Notes: generated by a model not told the origin, from the sequence alone. Positions 32,600 to 45,427 are shown, counted from the first letter of the stretch. The stretch: 64,000 nt of DNA from Pinus tabuliformis (GCA_031772625.1 CM062810.1:868763650-868827649), one strand, 5' to 3'. Made by a program: numbers and translations.

Positions 32600-35500
32600 C
32601 AACACTCATGGCATACCTTAACATGATTTGGAATAGTACACTAACATTGCTTAGCACCTTGCATGTCTTGGAATATCTTTATACCTAGAACATATTTGTA
32701 CCTAGAACATATTGCCATGAGTAGGACGCCCAAGCACATGTTGGCATACCTTAGCATAGCATAGTACTCCCCTATCATGTGTTGGCATGCCCTGTAGTCC
32801 CTAACCTGCACTGGAACACCTTGGGATAATATTGCATTGACAAACATTAGCACTTGGCACACATTGGCACTTGGCATGTATTGGAACACATTATTAGTGT
32901 GCGTAGCATGCACCTTTTGAAAAAGATAAAGTCCCAACTTATTAACTCTCTTATGTGTTAATTTCCTTACATTTTAGCTTGGTTATTCCTTTTGTTACCT
33001 TGAAACTCCTTGACGCATATTGCCACTATGGCACACTACACATCCTAGCATGTCTTAGCACCTGGCATGCCTTGGCACTATTTTGCATATGTTACCACAC
33101 CCCAGAACTACCTAGAACACTCTAGAACTTCTTGACATGCCCTGATATTCCTTGGCATGTCTTACCCATGCTTAGCATACCTTGTCACTCCCTCCTTGGC
33201 ATGAGAGATATCACTCATTGACACTCCCCGACACACTCCCAGCTAACACATCCTTGCACGTGTTGGCACATCTTGGTCGCATGCTACCCTAACACTCTAA
33301 CATTCCTTAACACTGCCAAGTGTGCCTTGTCACTCCTCCTTCGCACACTTGTAACTCACTGATACTCCCTATCATACACTCTTATTCATTCATTTCCATG
33401 CATTATTACATAGTGCTCCCTTGTGTTTCCCTAGCACTCCCTAACACTCCTTGACACACATTGGCACATCCTCACACTTCAAACATATTGGAATGCTTTC
33501 CTAACACTCTATCATTCCTTGGCACTGCCTAGCATACCTTGTCACTCCCTCCTTAACACACCTAGAACTTTCTAACACTCCCTATCACACACTCTTATTC
33601 ATTCATTTCCATGAAATTGAAACTAGTTCTCCCTTGTGTTTCCTTGGCACTCCCCGACATGTGTTGGCGCCACACCCTAGCACCTAACACATCTTAGCAC
33701 TTGGCATGTCTTGGCATGACTAACATGCCTTGAAAATCTCTAGCATGTGTTAGCACTTCATGGAATTCCCTGCACACCTTGGCACTCCCTAGTTGTCATG
33801 CCCTCATAGATAGCCTTACTTTTTTTGTGACTTGGGAACCCAACCAAGTCATTGAAAAAATAGTGTTGTGCCTAGCCCAAAGTCTCCCTTTGTCTGAAAC
33901 TGCTTTTTCCATCCCCTTATCGCAATCGTAGGCTTGCCTCTTGCAATTCCTATTCTGAAATTCTCCTAACACACTTCGTCCTTGGGACACCTGGAATTCA
34001 CTAACACTCCCTGACAGACACTCTTATTTGTTTGTTTTCATGCACTTTGAAATAATTTTCCCTTATGATGCCCTGGAACTAACCCAAAACTCCTCAACAT
34101 GCATTGAATTTTTTTTCATGTGTTATCACACCTTTTCATTCCCTTGCACACCCAAGCACTCCTTATCTATCATGCCCTCACAACTACCCTTATTTTTTCA
34201 CAGACTTGGGAACCCAACCAAGTCTTGCTTCGACTACAACAACATGGCTAAGTTACATGTACTACAACTAGACCATGTCTTTTTTAACTAAGAATGACCT
34301 ATAAATCATCTTAGGCTACTCATGTCCAATATTAACTCATCTCACTTAAGAAGTTACCAAGTCAAGGCTCACATCCAACCGTGGCCATAATAACAACTAA
34401 GAAACATAGTTCACATCTTGACATGCCATAACACCTAGCATGTCTAACAATACCTTGGCACTATGTGGCACGTGTTAGCATCCCCTACATTACTTGGCAT
34501 TCTTTGGCAGTCCCTAACACACCCTACCACTCTATGACATGCCCTCACACTCTAAGATGCCTTGACACTACCCATCATACCTTGTCACTCCTCCTTAGCA
34601 CAACTAAAACTCGTTGACACTCCCTGTGACACACTCTTATTCATTCATTTCCATGCATTTAAAACTAGTGCTCACTTGCATTTCTCAGGCACTCCATAAC
34701 ACTCCTTGGCATGTATTAGCACACCCTATCACCTGACACATCTTCATGTCTTTCCCTAGCCTCTAGCATGCCTTAACAATGCCTAACATACCTTATCACT
34801 CCCTCCTTAGCACACCTAGAATTCACTGACACTTCTTGTCACAAACTCTTAATCGTTCATTTGCATGCATTATTTTGACCTAGTTCTCCCTTTTGTTTCC
34901 ATAACACTCCATAGCTCATGTTGGCACACCTTGGAACTTGGTACATCTTGGCCACATACTGCTCAAGCACGCTAACATGACTTAGTGCTACCTAGCATAC
35001 CATGGAACTCCCTCCTTAACACACATGGAACTCATTGAAACTCCCTGTCACACACTATTATTCATTCATTTCCATGCATTTTGACCTAGTTCTCCCTACA
35101 CTCCCTAACACTCAGCACACATTGTCACTCCTTCAAACTTAACACATATTGGTATGCTTCCCTAACACTCTAGCATGCATTGGAATTTTCTAACATATAT
35201 TGTCACTCCCCCCTTAGCACACCTGGAACTCATTGACACTTCATTTCAATCAATTTGAAACTAGTGCTCCCTTTTGTTTCCCTGAAACATGGTCCTAACG
35301 CTCCCTAGCATGTGTTCACACCACACCCTGGCACTTGACACATCCTAGAAAGCCTTAGAACTTGGAACGTCTTGGCATGCCTAACATTCCTTGGAACTAT
35401 CTAGAATGTGTTAGTACTTCCTAGCATTCCTTGACACACCTTAGAACTTTTTTGTGATGCCCTCATAGACAACCTTACCTTTTTTGCGGCTTGGGAACCC

Positions 35501-36050
35501 AACCAAGGCATTGGAAAAATAGTGTTGTGCCCAACCCAAAGTCTCCCTTTGTTTGAAACTGCTTTGTCTAGCCCCTTATCGCAACCATAGGATTACCTCT
35601 TACAAGTCATATTATGAACATCTCCTAGTACACTTAATTCTTGGGACACCTAGAATTCACTAACACTCCTTGGCACACACTCGTATTCATTCATTTCCAT
35701 GCATTTTGACATAGTTATCCCTTGTGATGCTCCGACACTCCCTAACACTCCTTATTATGCATTGACACTATCTGGCATGTTTAACATGCCTTTTCATTCC
35801 TTGGGATACCTTTTCATTCATTAGCATGCCCTAGCACTCCTTAGCTATCATGCCCTCACAACTACCATTATGTTTTTTGGGACTTGGGAACCCATCCAAG
35901 TCCTTCCTCCACTACAAAAACTTGACCAAGTTACAGTTACTACAACTAGACTATGCCTTGTTCACCTAAGAACTGACTATAACTCATCTTAGGCTACTCA
36001 TGTCCAATTTTAACTTATCCCACTTAACAAGTTACAAGTTACAAATTCAA
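32600..36050 (+). repeat. G-poor degenerate satellite-like region, basal period about 205-215 bp
   Basis: Phrases such as CCTTGGCAC, CTAGCATGCC and CTCCCTaACACTCC recur throughout. The longer landmark CACTCTTATTCATTCATTTCCATGCAT appears near 33380, 33590, 34025, 34637, 34850, 35050, 35240 and 35690. The spacings are close to one, two or three times about 208 bp. A larger block (TTGGGAACCCAACCAAG, CAAAGTCTCCCTTTGT, then CTTAGGCTACTCATGTCCAAT) is present at about 33800-34380 and again about 1.67 kb later at 35470-36050. No coding frame is supported. Confidence 0.82.
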
Positions 36051-37260
36051 GGTTCATGTCATTATTCAACCTTTGCAACTATCAGTTTTCACTTCTATCT
36101 CATCGGGGAAGTAGCTTTCATAGATGAATGGTTACACAACAAGGACCCTATGAGCCAATCATTCATGCCATCAATGTGGTGCCCATACAAAAATGAACTT
36201 TCAATGGTTTATCATAGCCAGACCCTCTATAATGGGTTTCATAGATACCTAATTTATAACAATGAGTTTCATTCTATTGTCGAAGCCTATAAGTAGTGGA
36301 AGAATTATATTCTACCAAAGGAAATGGCCATCTACACCATTTCTAGGCTTTTTCCTACTCTAGGCAATCCTTGGGAGTTAGTTCCCATGGATTTTATGTC
36401 AATTTTTTCGTTAGTCAAGCATGGTAATTAATGTGTTTTTGTTGTTTTTGATCGCTTTATTAGGATGGGAATTTTGATACCCTGTAAGAAGAGTGTCACA
36501 ATAAAATCCACTCATAAGCTCTTCTTCGAGCATATTTTGGTTCATTTTAGGTTCCCAAATACCATATTTCCTGATAGGGATAGTTGGTTCCTCAGTATTT
36601 TCTGGTTTAACCCTTGGTCCATGGTGGACATCAAGCTTGTACAAATCCATTGCCTTCCATCCCTAGATCGATAATTAAAAAGTAGTCAATATTATTATTG
36701 TAGATGTCCTTAGAATATACAATTGTGATCATCCACATACACATGTCGAAAGCCTTCCATATTTTCAATATAAATTTGACATTACTCTTCATATTTATAT
36801 TAGCCACAAGCCTTTTCAAGTGTGCTTAGTGTCTCAACAATTGGCACAAATTAATGTAGCTATATTCATGGAATAACACATGAAGATACCTCCCATGCTT
36901 GGAATGAGGTAAGAAAAGCAACCAATTTTGAGGAACATATCCAACAAATTGGACAATGAGTTCATGATATTTTGTAGAAAGTTGCCAACTCCAAGTACAA
37001 GTAGATACACAATCCTTTAGGTTTCGCATAAGTTTCAGGTTGGTGACAAGTTATGCTTGGACTCGCATTAAGAGAAATTAAAAAACTCGCATAGGAAGCT
37101 CATACCACTTTAATACAATCCTTACACTGTCACCAAGTCTATGGGTGAGAATTCTTTTGAGGATAGTCATTGGATGATTTATGTTACTTCAAAGATATAT
37201 TTTAGGATGATTTATGCTTGATGGGGTGCATGTCTAGAAAGAGTTCCTTTAAAAGAATGA
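36051..37260 (+). mobile_element. Ty3/gypsy integrase fragment
   Basis: Reading across a few stops and shifts, the plus strand gives an integrase core: NPWELVPMDFMSIFSLVKHG (36370-36425), CVFVVFDRFIRMGILIPCKK (36430-36490) and LFFEHILVHFRFPNTIFPDRD (36515-36580), which contains the second core Asp. Then come PFQVCLVSQQLAQINVA (36810-36860) and the post-integrase KFQVGDKLCLDSH and YNPYTVTKSMGENSFE segments (37030-37160). The order is that of plant gypsy pol. RT and LTRs are missing. The fragment lies against the satellite-like block, which may be related LTR-derived sequence. Confidence 0.78.
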
Positions 37261-40200
37261 AAAATATTATCACACCATTACTAACATAAATAATTGGGAT
37301 ATTCTACTTGAATGATATTAGGTAACTACACAAGAGATTTTAAGAATGACATTTTAAGGGTTTGTTTTATATCAAGGTATGCGTATCAATATGTTTTTTT
37401 TCCAAATCATTTACATATGACTAATTTTTTTAATAGTGCATCACTCTAATATTATTTCTCTTTCATTCTCCTAGGTTATATTTCAAAACATAATAGGTAC
37501 TAAAACTCATGAAACTCTTATTTTTTGCTCTAAATAGCTATAACTCCCAATTGTGCTATTCCTAATATTCAACTTGCATTATTGTTAAGACTACTTCCTC
37601 TAATTCCTATTGTTCCTCCATAAGTAAGCTAACTACTAGGTGGACTTGAACCATTATTAATAAGCTAGTGTAGTGTTACCTAATTGTATTTAAGAAGCAT
37701 AAGGGGTGGGGTTGATACAAGGCCAACATTTCTAATGTCTAGTGCCATGCCTACTACTAGGTTCTCATCCTCCCTAGATAGAAGGGGCACATATGTTGGC
37801 CTTAGAATATGGTTTCCCATTAGTTCATTTGATTCTTTCTCATCCACAATATCATTCTACATTGTATCCAACCTACCACTTTACAACCGCATATCTATCG
37901 TAACCCCACTCTAGTAATCACATATCACCCCTTTGAGCTCTCATCTTTGCCAACCTAGTTGCAACCCATTCCTAAATGTAAGGTTTTACAACAACATGCT
38001 CAGTGGGTTAGTAGGAAACAACTTTTCCTTCACCAACAAAATTTTTATCCTTGAAGGTTTTGTGTTCACCAATCTCTCTCAAAACCCATTCTAAAATTTT
38101 TCCTTATATTTTGAGTACAACTAGTACAATTCTACTACAAACTAGATACAATTCATCTTTCCATTGTCTGCTCTCCCAAAAATTATGTTGCTTGATTAAC
38201 CAAGTGATCACAATGCTCCAAAGTTATTGGATTTAAGATTCAACTTACTTGTCTTCTTGTCTCCTCAATGGTGACGTGGGGCTTCATCAATAATATGCAA
38301 CCATTTACACAAACTCACTATAAATATATATACATAAAATTTCAAAGATGTCTTCATACATGAACGTCTCCTGAATTTTTCCATTCTCCAACAAAATAGT
38401 GGGGCTTCCTCGTTAAAAAATATTTCGTTCTATCATCAAAACAATCTTCCACTTAAGGTTTAGCCAGTCATTCCTTCATTTTTCTAAGGCCTCAAAATCA
38501 TGTCGTGGTCACAACAAAATAACCATTTGTTGGATTTAACTGGTAAACTAGGGTCCACTTAAGTGTCCAACAAACATTATACTAGTCTAGCATTAACATT
38601 ATCAATTCTTGAAGTAAGGAAGGCCTCACTTGAGGAGTGTTACCAAGGCATTATATAGTTGGGGAGCTCTACATAGTGAAGTTATCGTGCCGTGATGGAG
38701 TGCTTTTAAGTAACATTCCATATACATTCGTTTAACACTACGCAATCCAACAACAACCATAATTTGTTGTTTGATTATGCTATAACATTAAATTAGATTG
38801 TTGTAATTGATATTAATAATGGAGATAGATTCAAGCATTAATATAAATGTAAAGCATACAACATAACATATATAGAAATCATTGTGGAGCTTATGAATCC
38901 AAAGTTGAATATAGCTACTTAGAATGTGATTTAGACTCAGCTAGTTGTTAGGCTCAATAAGCAAAGCTTAAGAGTAGGAAGTGAGTTTAAGATTAGGATT
39001 TGATCTTTAACTATGACTACCATCATCTCTGAGCTCATGATAAAGAATTTTTTTTGAAATAAAAGTTTCAACCTATACCTCCTATTAAACTTTCAAAATA
39101 ATTTTCTACCTCATTTATAATATTTTTGTAATAAATGGCAGCTATCAAATCTTTTTTCAATCACGTTTGTAATATCCATTTTTAACATATGTTTTTGAAT
39201 ATAAAATTATGCTTTTTATAAATAATTTTGACCTAGATTTTTGACATATATTATATTGTTTTTTTGGACAAAATACTTTTCAACTTTATTATCAACCTAA
39301 TTTGCAATCCCTATTTAAAATATGGGTGGATCACAAAGTCACACAATAGGTTGAAAAAACCTTTTCGTAAGTAATTTCAAGGTGCATTTGAGGCATTAAA
39401 AAAGGCTTATGGTTGAGTGCTTGCTAATTCTCTTCTACTAATTAACCATAAATATGAAGATGATCAAAATAAACACCATGAAAGGGGAATCAATTGTCCT
39501 TGGTGAACAGATAGAGAGGTTGTAGATGAGCATAGAGGTTCGGTAACTAAGGAATCTTTCACCCGTTAGTTAAATTGATGATTAGTTATTTGAGAGGCAC
39601 ATTTTAATCTTCCAAGTTATTCCTAGAAAACATTCAACATATTGGACTCTTTTTGCCTACACTAAAGAGAATTAAAGGGAAGAAAATCCCTAAGGCATTG
39701 TTGACCATAGTAGGGGAAGATCTTCCTTATGTCATGTAGGGAAGTGAAAGAGAGTGCCATTGATATTTGTGGGTTACATTATATGTGTAATTCTTTGTAA
39801 TGAGTGAAGTAACAATTCCATGAGAGCAATGGGTTGGGTTGAGTGAGTGGGAGCCTATATCTTACATCGATTTTACCTCATGACCTTATAACCCAACTTA
39901 GGGATGGCATCTTAAGTGGATTCCTATGACTAGGAGGAAAATTGTTCATATGAAACTAATTTCCTTGGACCATTCTTAGTTAAAAAACAAGTGTCTATGA
40001 AATTTGATTGAATATTATTTACTGTAATAAATTAACAAGGATTATCCATGTTATGTGTGGTCAGGTTTAATTTAAACATAGGTTCTTGGTTGCTATGAAA
40101 TGTAATGAATTCTTGTTTAATCTCATTCCATTTTTTTTATTACACCTTATGTATGCACTTAAATGAATCACATACCTCCTTAAGAAAACAAGATTTGTGT

Positions 40201-41782
40201 CATAATGGTGAAATGGTCTCTCAAGGGCCGAAATTTTAATGGTGTATAAGTGGCTATCCATCTATGGCTGAAAATGCATGGGCTGGAGATGCCACATTAC
40301 TTTTTCTACCCCTTAAAACTTTTGACTTATTACTAATGTTTAACTGCCACTTTAACTAGTGAAACCAATTTCTTAAGTTGGCTCACCATTCTGTTTTTGA
40401 ATTTATCTTGCATGTTTGCATTCCATTCATCCAATCATAGATTCATCTCCCAAAAACACAAACAACATAAATATGACATATCCACAATCTTGAGTTTTCT
40501 TAGTCATTCAAGATCCAATATTAGATAAATTGGCATAATTTCATTGTAGCTCCATGGATAATTGAAATGATTCCTTTGACTCAAACATGTAGTTAGGTTT
40601 AGCTTCAAATACTACAATTACTTTTATTCAAGGCTTGATTGTTCTACCAAATTTAATTGTAATTACATTGGATTAAGACGAGGAGAATGAAAATATAGTA
40701 ATTAAAACCGTGATTTTTTTGTCCTTCCAACTTAAATAAAAGCTACTTTTTTAATGAGAAAAGAGTGCAAGAGAAGATGTTGAGAAAATCTGTGTGCCTT
40801 TTAAAGTGATCCTATTACCAATTCAGTTCATTCCATTAAAAAACACACTCTTCTAATGCTAGATAAGTGTGCCATCTATATTGTAAAAAAGTAAAGAGAA
40901 GAAAGTTAATATAATTCAATAAATTTATAAAATTCAATCCTCAACCCCTCTTTCTTCATAAAAATGGGTAAAAAGACATGAATAGAATCAAACCTATTAA
41001 TTTTAAAAAATATTACTTAAATTTAGAAAGTGTAACAACTTATTCATTAATAAACTCTTTATTTTTTATTCTTAAATTAACAAAATATCCATGCTGATTG
41101 TAAAAATTCAACCTATAATAGAAATGCCTAGGAAATTTAGTCACACTATAATTATGAAAAAGAATTACACGGTAAAATTTTGTGAGTCAACATTAACTCT
41201 TAAGCACTATTAAACACCCACGTGCACACATTCTCACCTCTCCCTGCGAATTTAAATTTTGTTCCCTTTCTTTTACGCCATTTTCATTTTCTAAATTCTC
41301 ACCATATATTCACTCCACCATTTCCATTTTTCTAAATTCTCACAATATCTTCACTGGTGCATTCTTCAATCCATTTCAGACTTGCGGGTTTCCGGATCAG
41401 CAGGATATCACATTCCTGAATTCACATTCTCATTCACCATGTATTTATGCTTACTTATCCTACAATTCTACAATCAGAGTGAAACCAGTTACCTTTGCAT
41501 CTCTATAGCTCAATTTGGATTGAAAATAGCTACATTTAAGCACTTGTAGGGGCTGCCACAGTTTTGATGAGCTAGGAAAAAACATATTCGATTTCTGATT
41601 GGACCCTAAGTGTCAGATTTGGAAAATAAGAACTGAAATCCCGCTTAAAAGGGCAAAGAAAATGGCAATATTCAAGGGAATGGCCATTACAAGAGGGACA
41701 GAGATAGGCCTGAGAAGGGAAACCCTATTGGATTGAATTTGGAATAGGGTATTCTCAGCAATGACTTAACTGGTTCATAACT
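37261..41782. other. AT-rich unassigned interior sequence
   Basis: No gene, RNA or clear repeat could be supported over about 4.5 kb. Short frames at 37684-37914, 38051-38236 and 40067-40261 (minus) look like chance frames. 40900-41350 is very AT-rich. If the giant CACTA reading is right, this is element interior or nested older insertions. Confidence 0.5.
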
Positions 41783-41965
41783 ATTTTATTTGTTTTGGAA
41801 ACTATGTTTGTATTTTTATGTTTAAGTTGAAAATTCTTTCCATGGGATACCTCCAGTGTTTGAGTTCATGTAAGAGTTATGAGGGTTCTTTCCCAGAGCT
41901 GGTTGCCCCCTTTTGTGTGCCTCTCTCGACATCCCTAGTGGGTTAGTCTGGGTTTATTGCAAGAA
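41783..41965 (+). repeat. Partial third copy of the 46-kb / 51-kb duplicated segment
   Basis: TTTTGGAAACTATGTTTGTAT, GAAAATTCTTTCCATGGGATA, GGTTCTTTCCCAGAGCTGG and TGTGTGCCTCTCTCGACATCC match the opening of the blocks at 46236 and 51299. Similarity ends after GGGTTAGTCTGGGTTTA. Confidence 0.85.
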
Positions 41966-42191
41966 TTTTTTCACGGTCTCGGTGGTATGAATATGTGTTT
42001 CTGCGTCACTAGTTTTGGAAAGGGTGCTCCTTAATTTTAATTCTAAGTGTAATTGCTTCGTGTTGCCTTTGCCAATAATCTTTCTTATCATTGTATTAAC
42101 AGTTGCAATATCGAGGAGTCTTTATCAGTCAAATTTCTAGAATCATGGTGGGTTGAGTTGGCCAAGTGACTATCCAACGCCATATCTCTCC

Positions 42192-42309
42192 TATATATAA
42201 TCTTCTTTCCTCGGTGTCTTTCCATAAAATCCACTTGGCTTATTCATTTTAATAAGTCCATTGTGTTGTTCTTACCATTCTCTATAATTCCCCGAGAGAA
42301 TCTGCTACG
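42192..42309 (+). promoter_or_regulatory. TATA box and leader of the CYP707-like fragment
   Basis: TATATATAA at 42192-42200 lies 110 bp before the ATG at 42310. The intervening sequence looks like a pyrimidine-rich plant leader. This suggests the captured P450 fragment brought along its core promoter. Confidence 0.35.
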
Positions 42310-42585
42310 ATGAATTTAGCAGGATTTGGGCTAATTTTCTTGGTAGCCTTGGTCGTTATAAGGCTATGGCACCAACCTAAAATCGTTGGAAGCAGCTTGT
42401 TGAGCTTGACCCCTGGTTCGCTAGGGTGGCCCTATATAGGTGAAACACTACAATTCTACTTGCAGAATCCGAATGTTTTCTTCACCTCCAAACAGAGAAG
42501 GTGCTTGTTCACTATCAAGAAAAAATATCATATGTTTTGCGTCATGATGAGAATGATGATTATCCTATCATTATCAATGGACTAG
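42310..42585 (+). pseudogene. CYP707-like cytochrome P450, N-terminal fragment
   Basis: From the ATG the frame encodes a hydrophobic membrane anchor (FGLIFLVALVVIRLW), then PGSLGWPYIGETLQFY (residues about 36-51) and LQNPNVFFTSKQRR (51-64). PGSxGWPYIGETLQ and NPNxFFxSKQKR are hallmarks of CYP707A, the abscisic acid 8'-hydroxylases, which act at the endoplasmic reticulum. After residue 64 the family sequence stops and the frame runs through unrelated residues to a stop at 42585. Helices, ExxR and the haem-binding Cys are absent, so no enzyme can be made. Other 85-clan P450s cannot be excluded from this short piece. Confidence 0.65.
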
Positions 42586-43031
42586 AATTAGTGTTGCCCT
42601 GGTTTTTCCTACCCAGTTTACAGTGGTTCTCGATTCCTGCTGAGTTCCCTTCCTGATAGTTATGGGGTTGGAATTGTCTCACAATTCATGAAAATTCCCA
42701 AATTTGTTCGCTAGAAAGAAGCAGATCAAGTCGTTAGGTTTATGGAAGGGAACACCTTATTCACAGGAAGATAACTCGAAATTAGCCAAGCATATTATTT
42801 CTCGTCTTCTTGTACGTGTGTGCTTTGAATAGATAACCACATCCAAAGACTCAATAACAGCTCTGGTAAATTTTATAGATGTGAAGCACTTCCAAGAAAA
42901 CCCATCACTTAATGAAAATTGAGCGAGGAATATGTCGAATGATGATTATCCTATCATTATCAATGGAGTAGAATTAGTGTTGCCCTGGTTTTTCCTACCC
43001 AGTTTAGAGTGGTTCTCGATTCCTGCTGATT
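42556..43031 (+). repeat. Direct repeat of 90 bp flanking an unknown gene-like module
   Basis: GATGATTATCCTATCATTATC through GGTTCTCGATTCCTGCTGA occurs at 42556-42645 and 42942-43031, offset 386 bp. Between them lies the module that is repeated in inverted orientation at 48318-48615 and 53795-54085. Confidence 0.88.
42640..42941 (+). pseudogene. Captured gene-like module, unknown identity (copy 1)
   Basis: Readable pieces are LPDSYGVGIVSQFMKIPKF, KEADQVV, FMEGNTLFTG and, in another frame, LAKHIISRLLVRVCFE and ITTSKDSITALVNFIDVKHF. Copies at 48318-48615 and 53795-54085 on the minus strand carry the same text. The conserved phrases look like a real protein, but I do not recognise the family. 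Stops and a frameshift show it is not functional. Confidence 0.45.
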
Positions 43032-43069
43032 TTGTCTGTGATGAAATTTTAGATATTCTTCAATTTTTT

Positions 43070-43455
43070 TGGTTTTTTTAAATTAGATCTTCCGCATCCT
43101 TGGTGAGAGGCGGCAATATAGATCCCTACTTGCAGAGAAATGGAGATATCATGGTTGGATCTGGGCGGTGGCCATCGTCGAATAGTGGCCACTGGGAGCG
43201 TTTTATTCTGCAGAGCGTGCGGTTTCTTGGTTTTTTAAATTAAATCCTCTGCATCCATGGTGAGGCAGTTTCTTGGTTTTTTAAATTAAATCCTGTGCAT
43301 CCATGGTGAGGCGGTTTCTTGGTTTTTTAAATTAGATCCTCTGAATCCATGTTTCTTGGTTTTTTAAATTAAATCCTCTGAATTAGACCCTCTGAATCCA
43401 TGCTGAGAGGTGGTTTCTTGTTTTTTTAAATTAAATCCTCTTCATCCATGCTGAG
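43070..43455 (+). repeat. Minisatellite, unit about 45-50 bp
   Basis: TTTCTTGGTTTTTTAAATTAaATCCTCTGcATCCATGgTGAGG is repeated about six times with small deletions and one hybrid unit (CCTCTGAATTAGACCCTCTGAATCC). The first, more diverged unit is at about 43070. The repeats from 43225 are very similar and probably young. Confidence 0.88.
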
Positions 43456-44715
43456 GTAGCAACATAGATCCCTCGTTGCACAAAAAGCCAGAGAAACCGG
43501 GCCTACCAATATCACTGTTGAATATGGCTGGCATGGAAGCATTTTTCTGGAGGAGAAATTCCTGTAAAGTGAAGATGTTAAAGATGGAGTTAACGGCGTA
43601 ATTACACCTTCGTATACAGTGCATAGGGCAAGGAAAAAGGGATTGAGCAATGCTGTAACTTGTCTATAAATGTGGATTCATCTCTTGGAGGTAAACATTT
43701 TCTTGACTAAATTAATTTCGGCCAGGGTTATGAAGTATTGACTCTGTTTTCTTGATTGACTCTGTTAATTTCGGTGGGTGGATTCTCCGAGATTAGACCT
43801 GCTACATAGACATTGAACCTAAGTAGAAGGATTGAGAAATGTCGTAACCCTTGCAAATATTATGTCTATCCTTATGGATTCACCCCTTAGAGGTAAGCAC
43901 AACATTTTCTTGACTGAATCTGTTAATTTTGGTGGGTGTTATAAAGTCATTGTTGATTGCACTATGGATATTCATAGGGGATTTTATCACAAATGCATGT
44001 GTGATGAAGATATTTTTGAAATTGCATTGTACTTCCATAAAATTTCTTGCAGATTACTTCTCTCCTAGCTTTCTATCAGTTCCCTAAATAATATAAGCGA
44101 TTGTTTCTGCATTAGCTATCTTAGTTTTGCACTAAATTATTGATGTACTCTATTATATTTTCTAGGTTAAGCATATTACATCCAAGGGCCCATCAACGTT
44201 CTTCAGTGATTTATTATTTTGTAATTTGGAGCTGAAGCCTAAAACCTACCTATTATCCAAAATCCTATATCGGTTATTTCATTACCATTTTCATTCCCTC
44301 CAAGAAAGATTGATTGAGAATGAGTAGCTTCAGGAGGTGGTGTTGGATTGGGGAATCGATTAGTCAAAACTATTTCACTGGTCCTACTACCTATTTTCTG
44401 GCTCTCTAACTACAACTTAGATCCCTCTACTTTTATGACTCCAGGTGCCCTTATATATTTTTGCAATAGAAGCATATATACTCAGCCTATTGAATTTATG
44501 TTTTTATATTTGGATTCCATATGTTTCGATTATATTGAATTTATGGATTATGTTGGACTTAAATTGTAATTTAGTGGCACAAATTTTCTCAACAGTCACA
44601 TGTGAACCATATGGATTGTTATTATTAATATAATGATTACAATTTACACACTGGACAAATTATTATGTTTGCTGGCATTAAGATTTTTTAACAAATCTAG
44701 ATTTGTTAAGGTCAT
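43456..44715. other. Unassigned sequence with one short repeated phrase
   Basis: GGTAAaCAttTTcTTGACTaAATtTgTTAATTT occurs near 43690 and 43893, and CTCTGTTAATTTCGGTGGGTG in between. The segment may be a decayed duplicated exon and intron. Frames at 43832-44068 and 44348-44569 are not recognisable. Confidence 0.4.
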
Positions 44716-44721
44716 CAAAAT

Positions 44722-44940
44722 ATGAGCCCCAAAATATTTGACCTCGAGACCCATGGTGAAAGGTACAACGGATACACGGGCGATATATGGAGCCTAGGGT
44801 TGAGTTTGGTGGAGTGTTTTATTGGGAATTTCCATTTGGCCGATGGAAGCACAATGCATGCAATCACAATTTGGAGACTTAATTTACGGCCATACTGTTG
44901 GAAAACACAATGGTCATGCTCAAAACAAGCAGTAGATTGA
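44722..44940 (+). pseudogene. MAP kinase kinase fragment (subdomains VIII-X)
   Basis: The frame encodes MSPKIFDLETHGERYNGYTG followed by DIWSLGLSLVECFIGNF. Plant MKKs read YMSPERFDPETYGGxYxGYxxDIWSLGLxLLExxxGHF. The match covers the APE-equivalent motif (SPE changed to SPK) and the subdomain IX Asp in DIWSLG, then fades after about 45 residues. The activation loop and ATP-binding lobe are absent, and the sequence upstream is not kinase-like. This is an exon fragment without activity, inside the giant CACTA-type interval. Confidence 0.75.
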
Positions 44941-45427
44941 TGCCTCCAAATGATCAAGACAGCCAGTAGTTTGCTTCAAAGTTGGCGTTAAATGCACCCA
45001 CTCTTTAATTCACAGAAAAAGATTGTGGCAATCTTCTTGCAGTTAAATGCAAGAGGGTATGACCTTCAATTGTAGGATCCATGCATACACAAAAACTGTG
45101 GCCATGTCAAGATACAAGTACTACTCAACATCCGATGCACACATCATAGCATGAGAAGAAATCATGCAGGTAATCCATAGTGACCAAGTTGATTCAAAAA
45201 GTTGAGGATGTAGGCAGAAAGCAAACTGGCCTGCCCTGATGTGCACAACTTGTTACGGGGACCCACCCACCCATGATGTCTACTACTACATCATCTCAAC
45301 AAATGGACTGCTGCTCAGTTGTTGGGTCACCCCTCCACGTCCCCGATAGACACCCTCCATAAATAATAGCTTCACCATTTTGCATTTTGGGCACGATGGA
45401 GTAGGTTGGGTGTTTTGGTTTAGTCTG
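44941..45427. other. Unassigned sequence
   Basis: No feature recognised. CCACCCACCCATGATGTC and ACTACTACATCATC are minor low-complexity runs. Confidence 0.45.

Noticed and set aside
32600..36050. CRISPR-like regularly spaced repeats
   Set aside because: The spacing is irregular, the repeats are degenerate and the spacers share sequence. The context is clearly plant nuclear transposon DNA.
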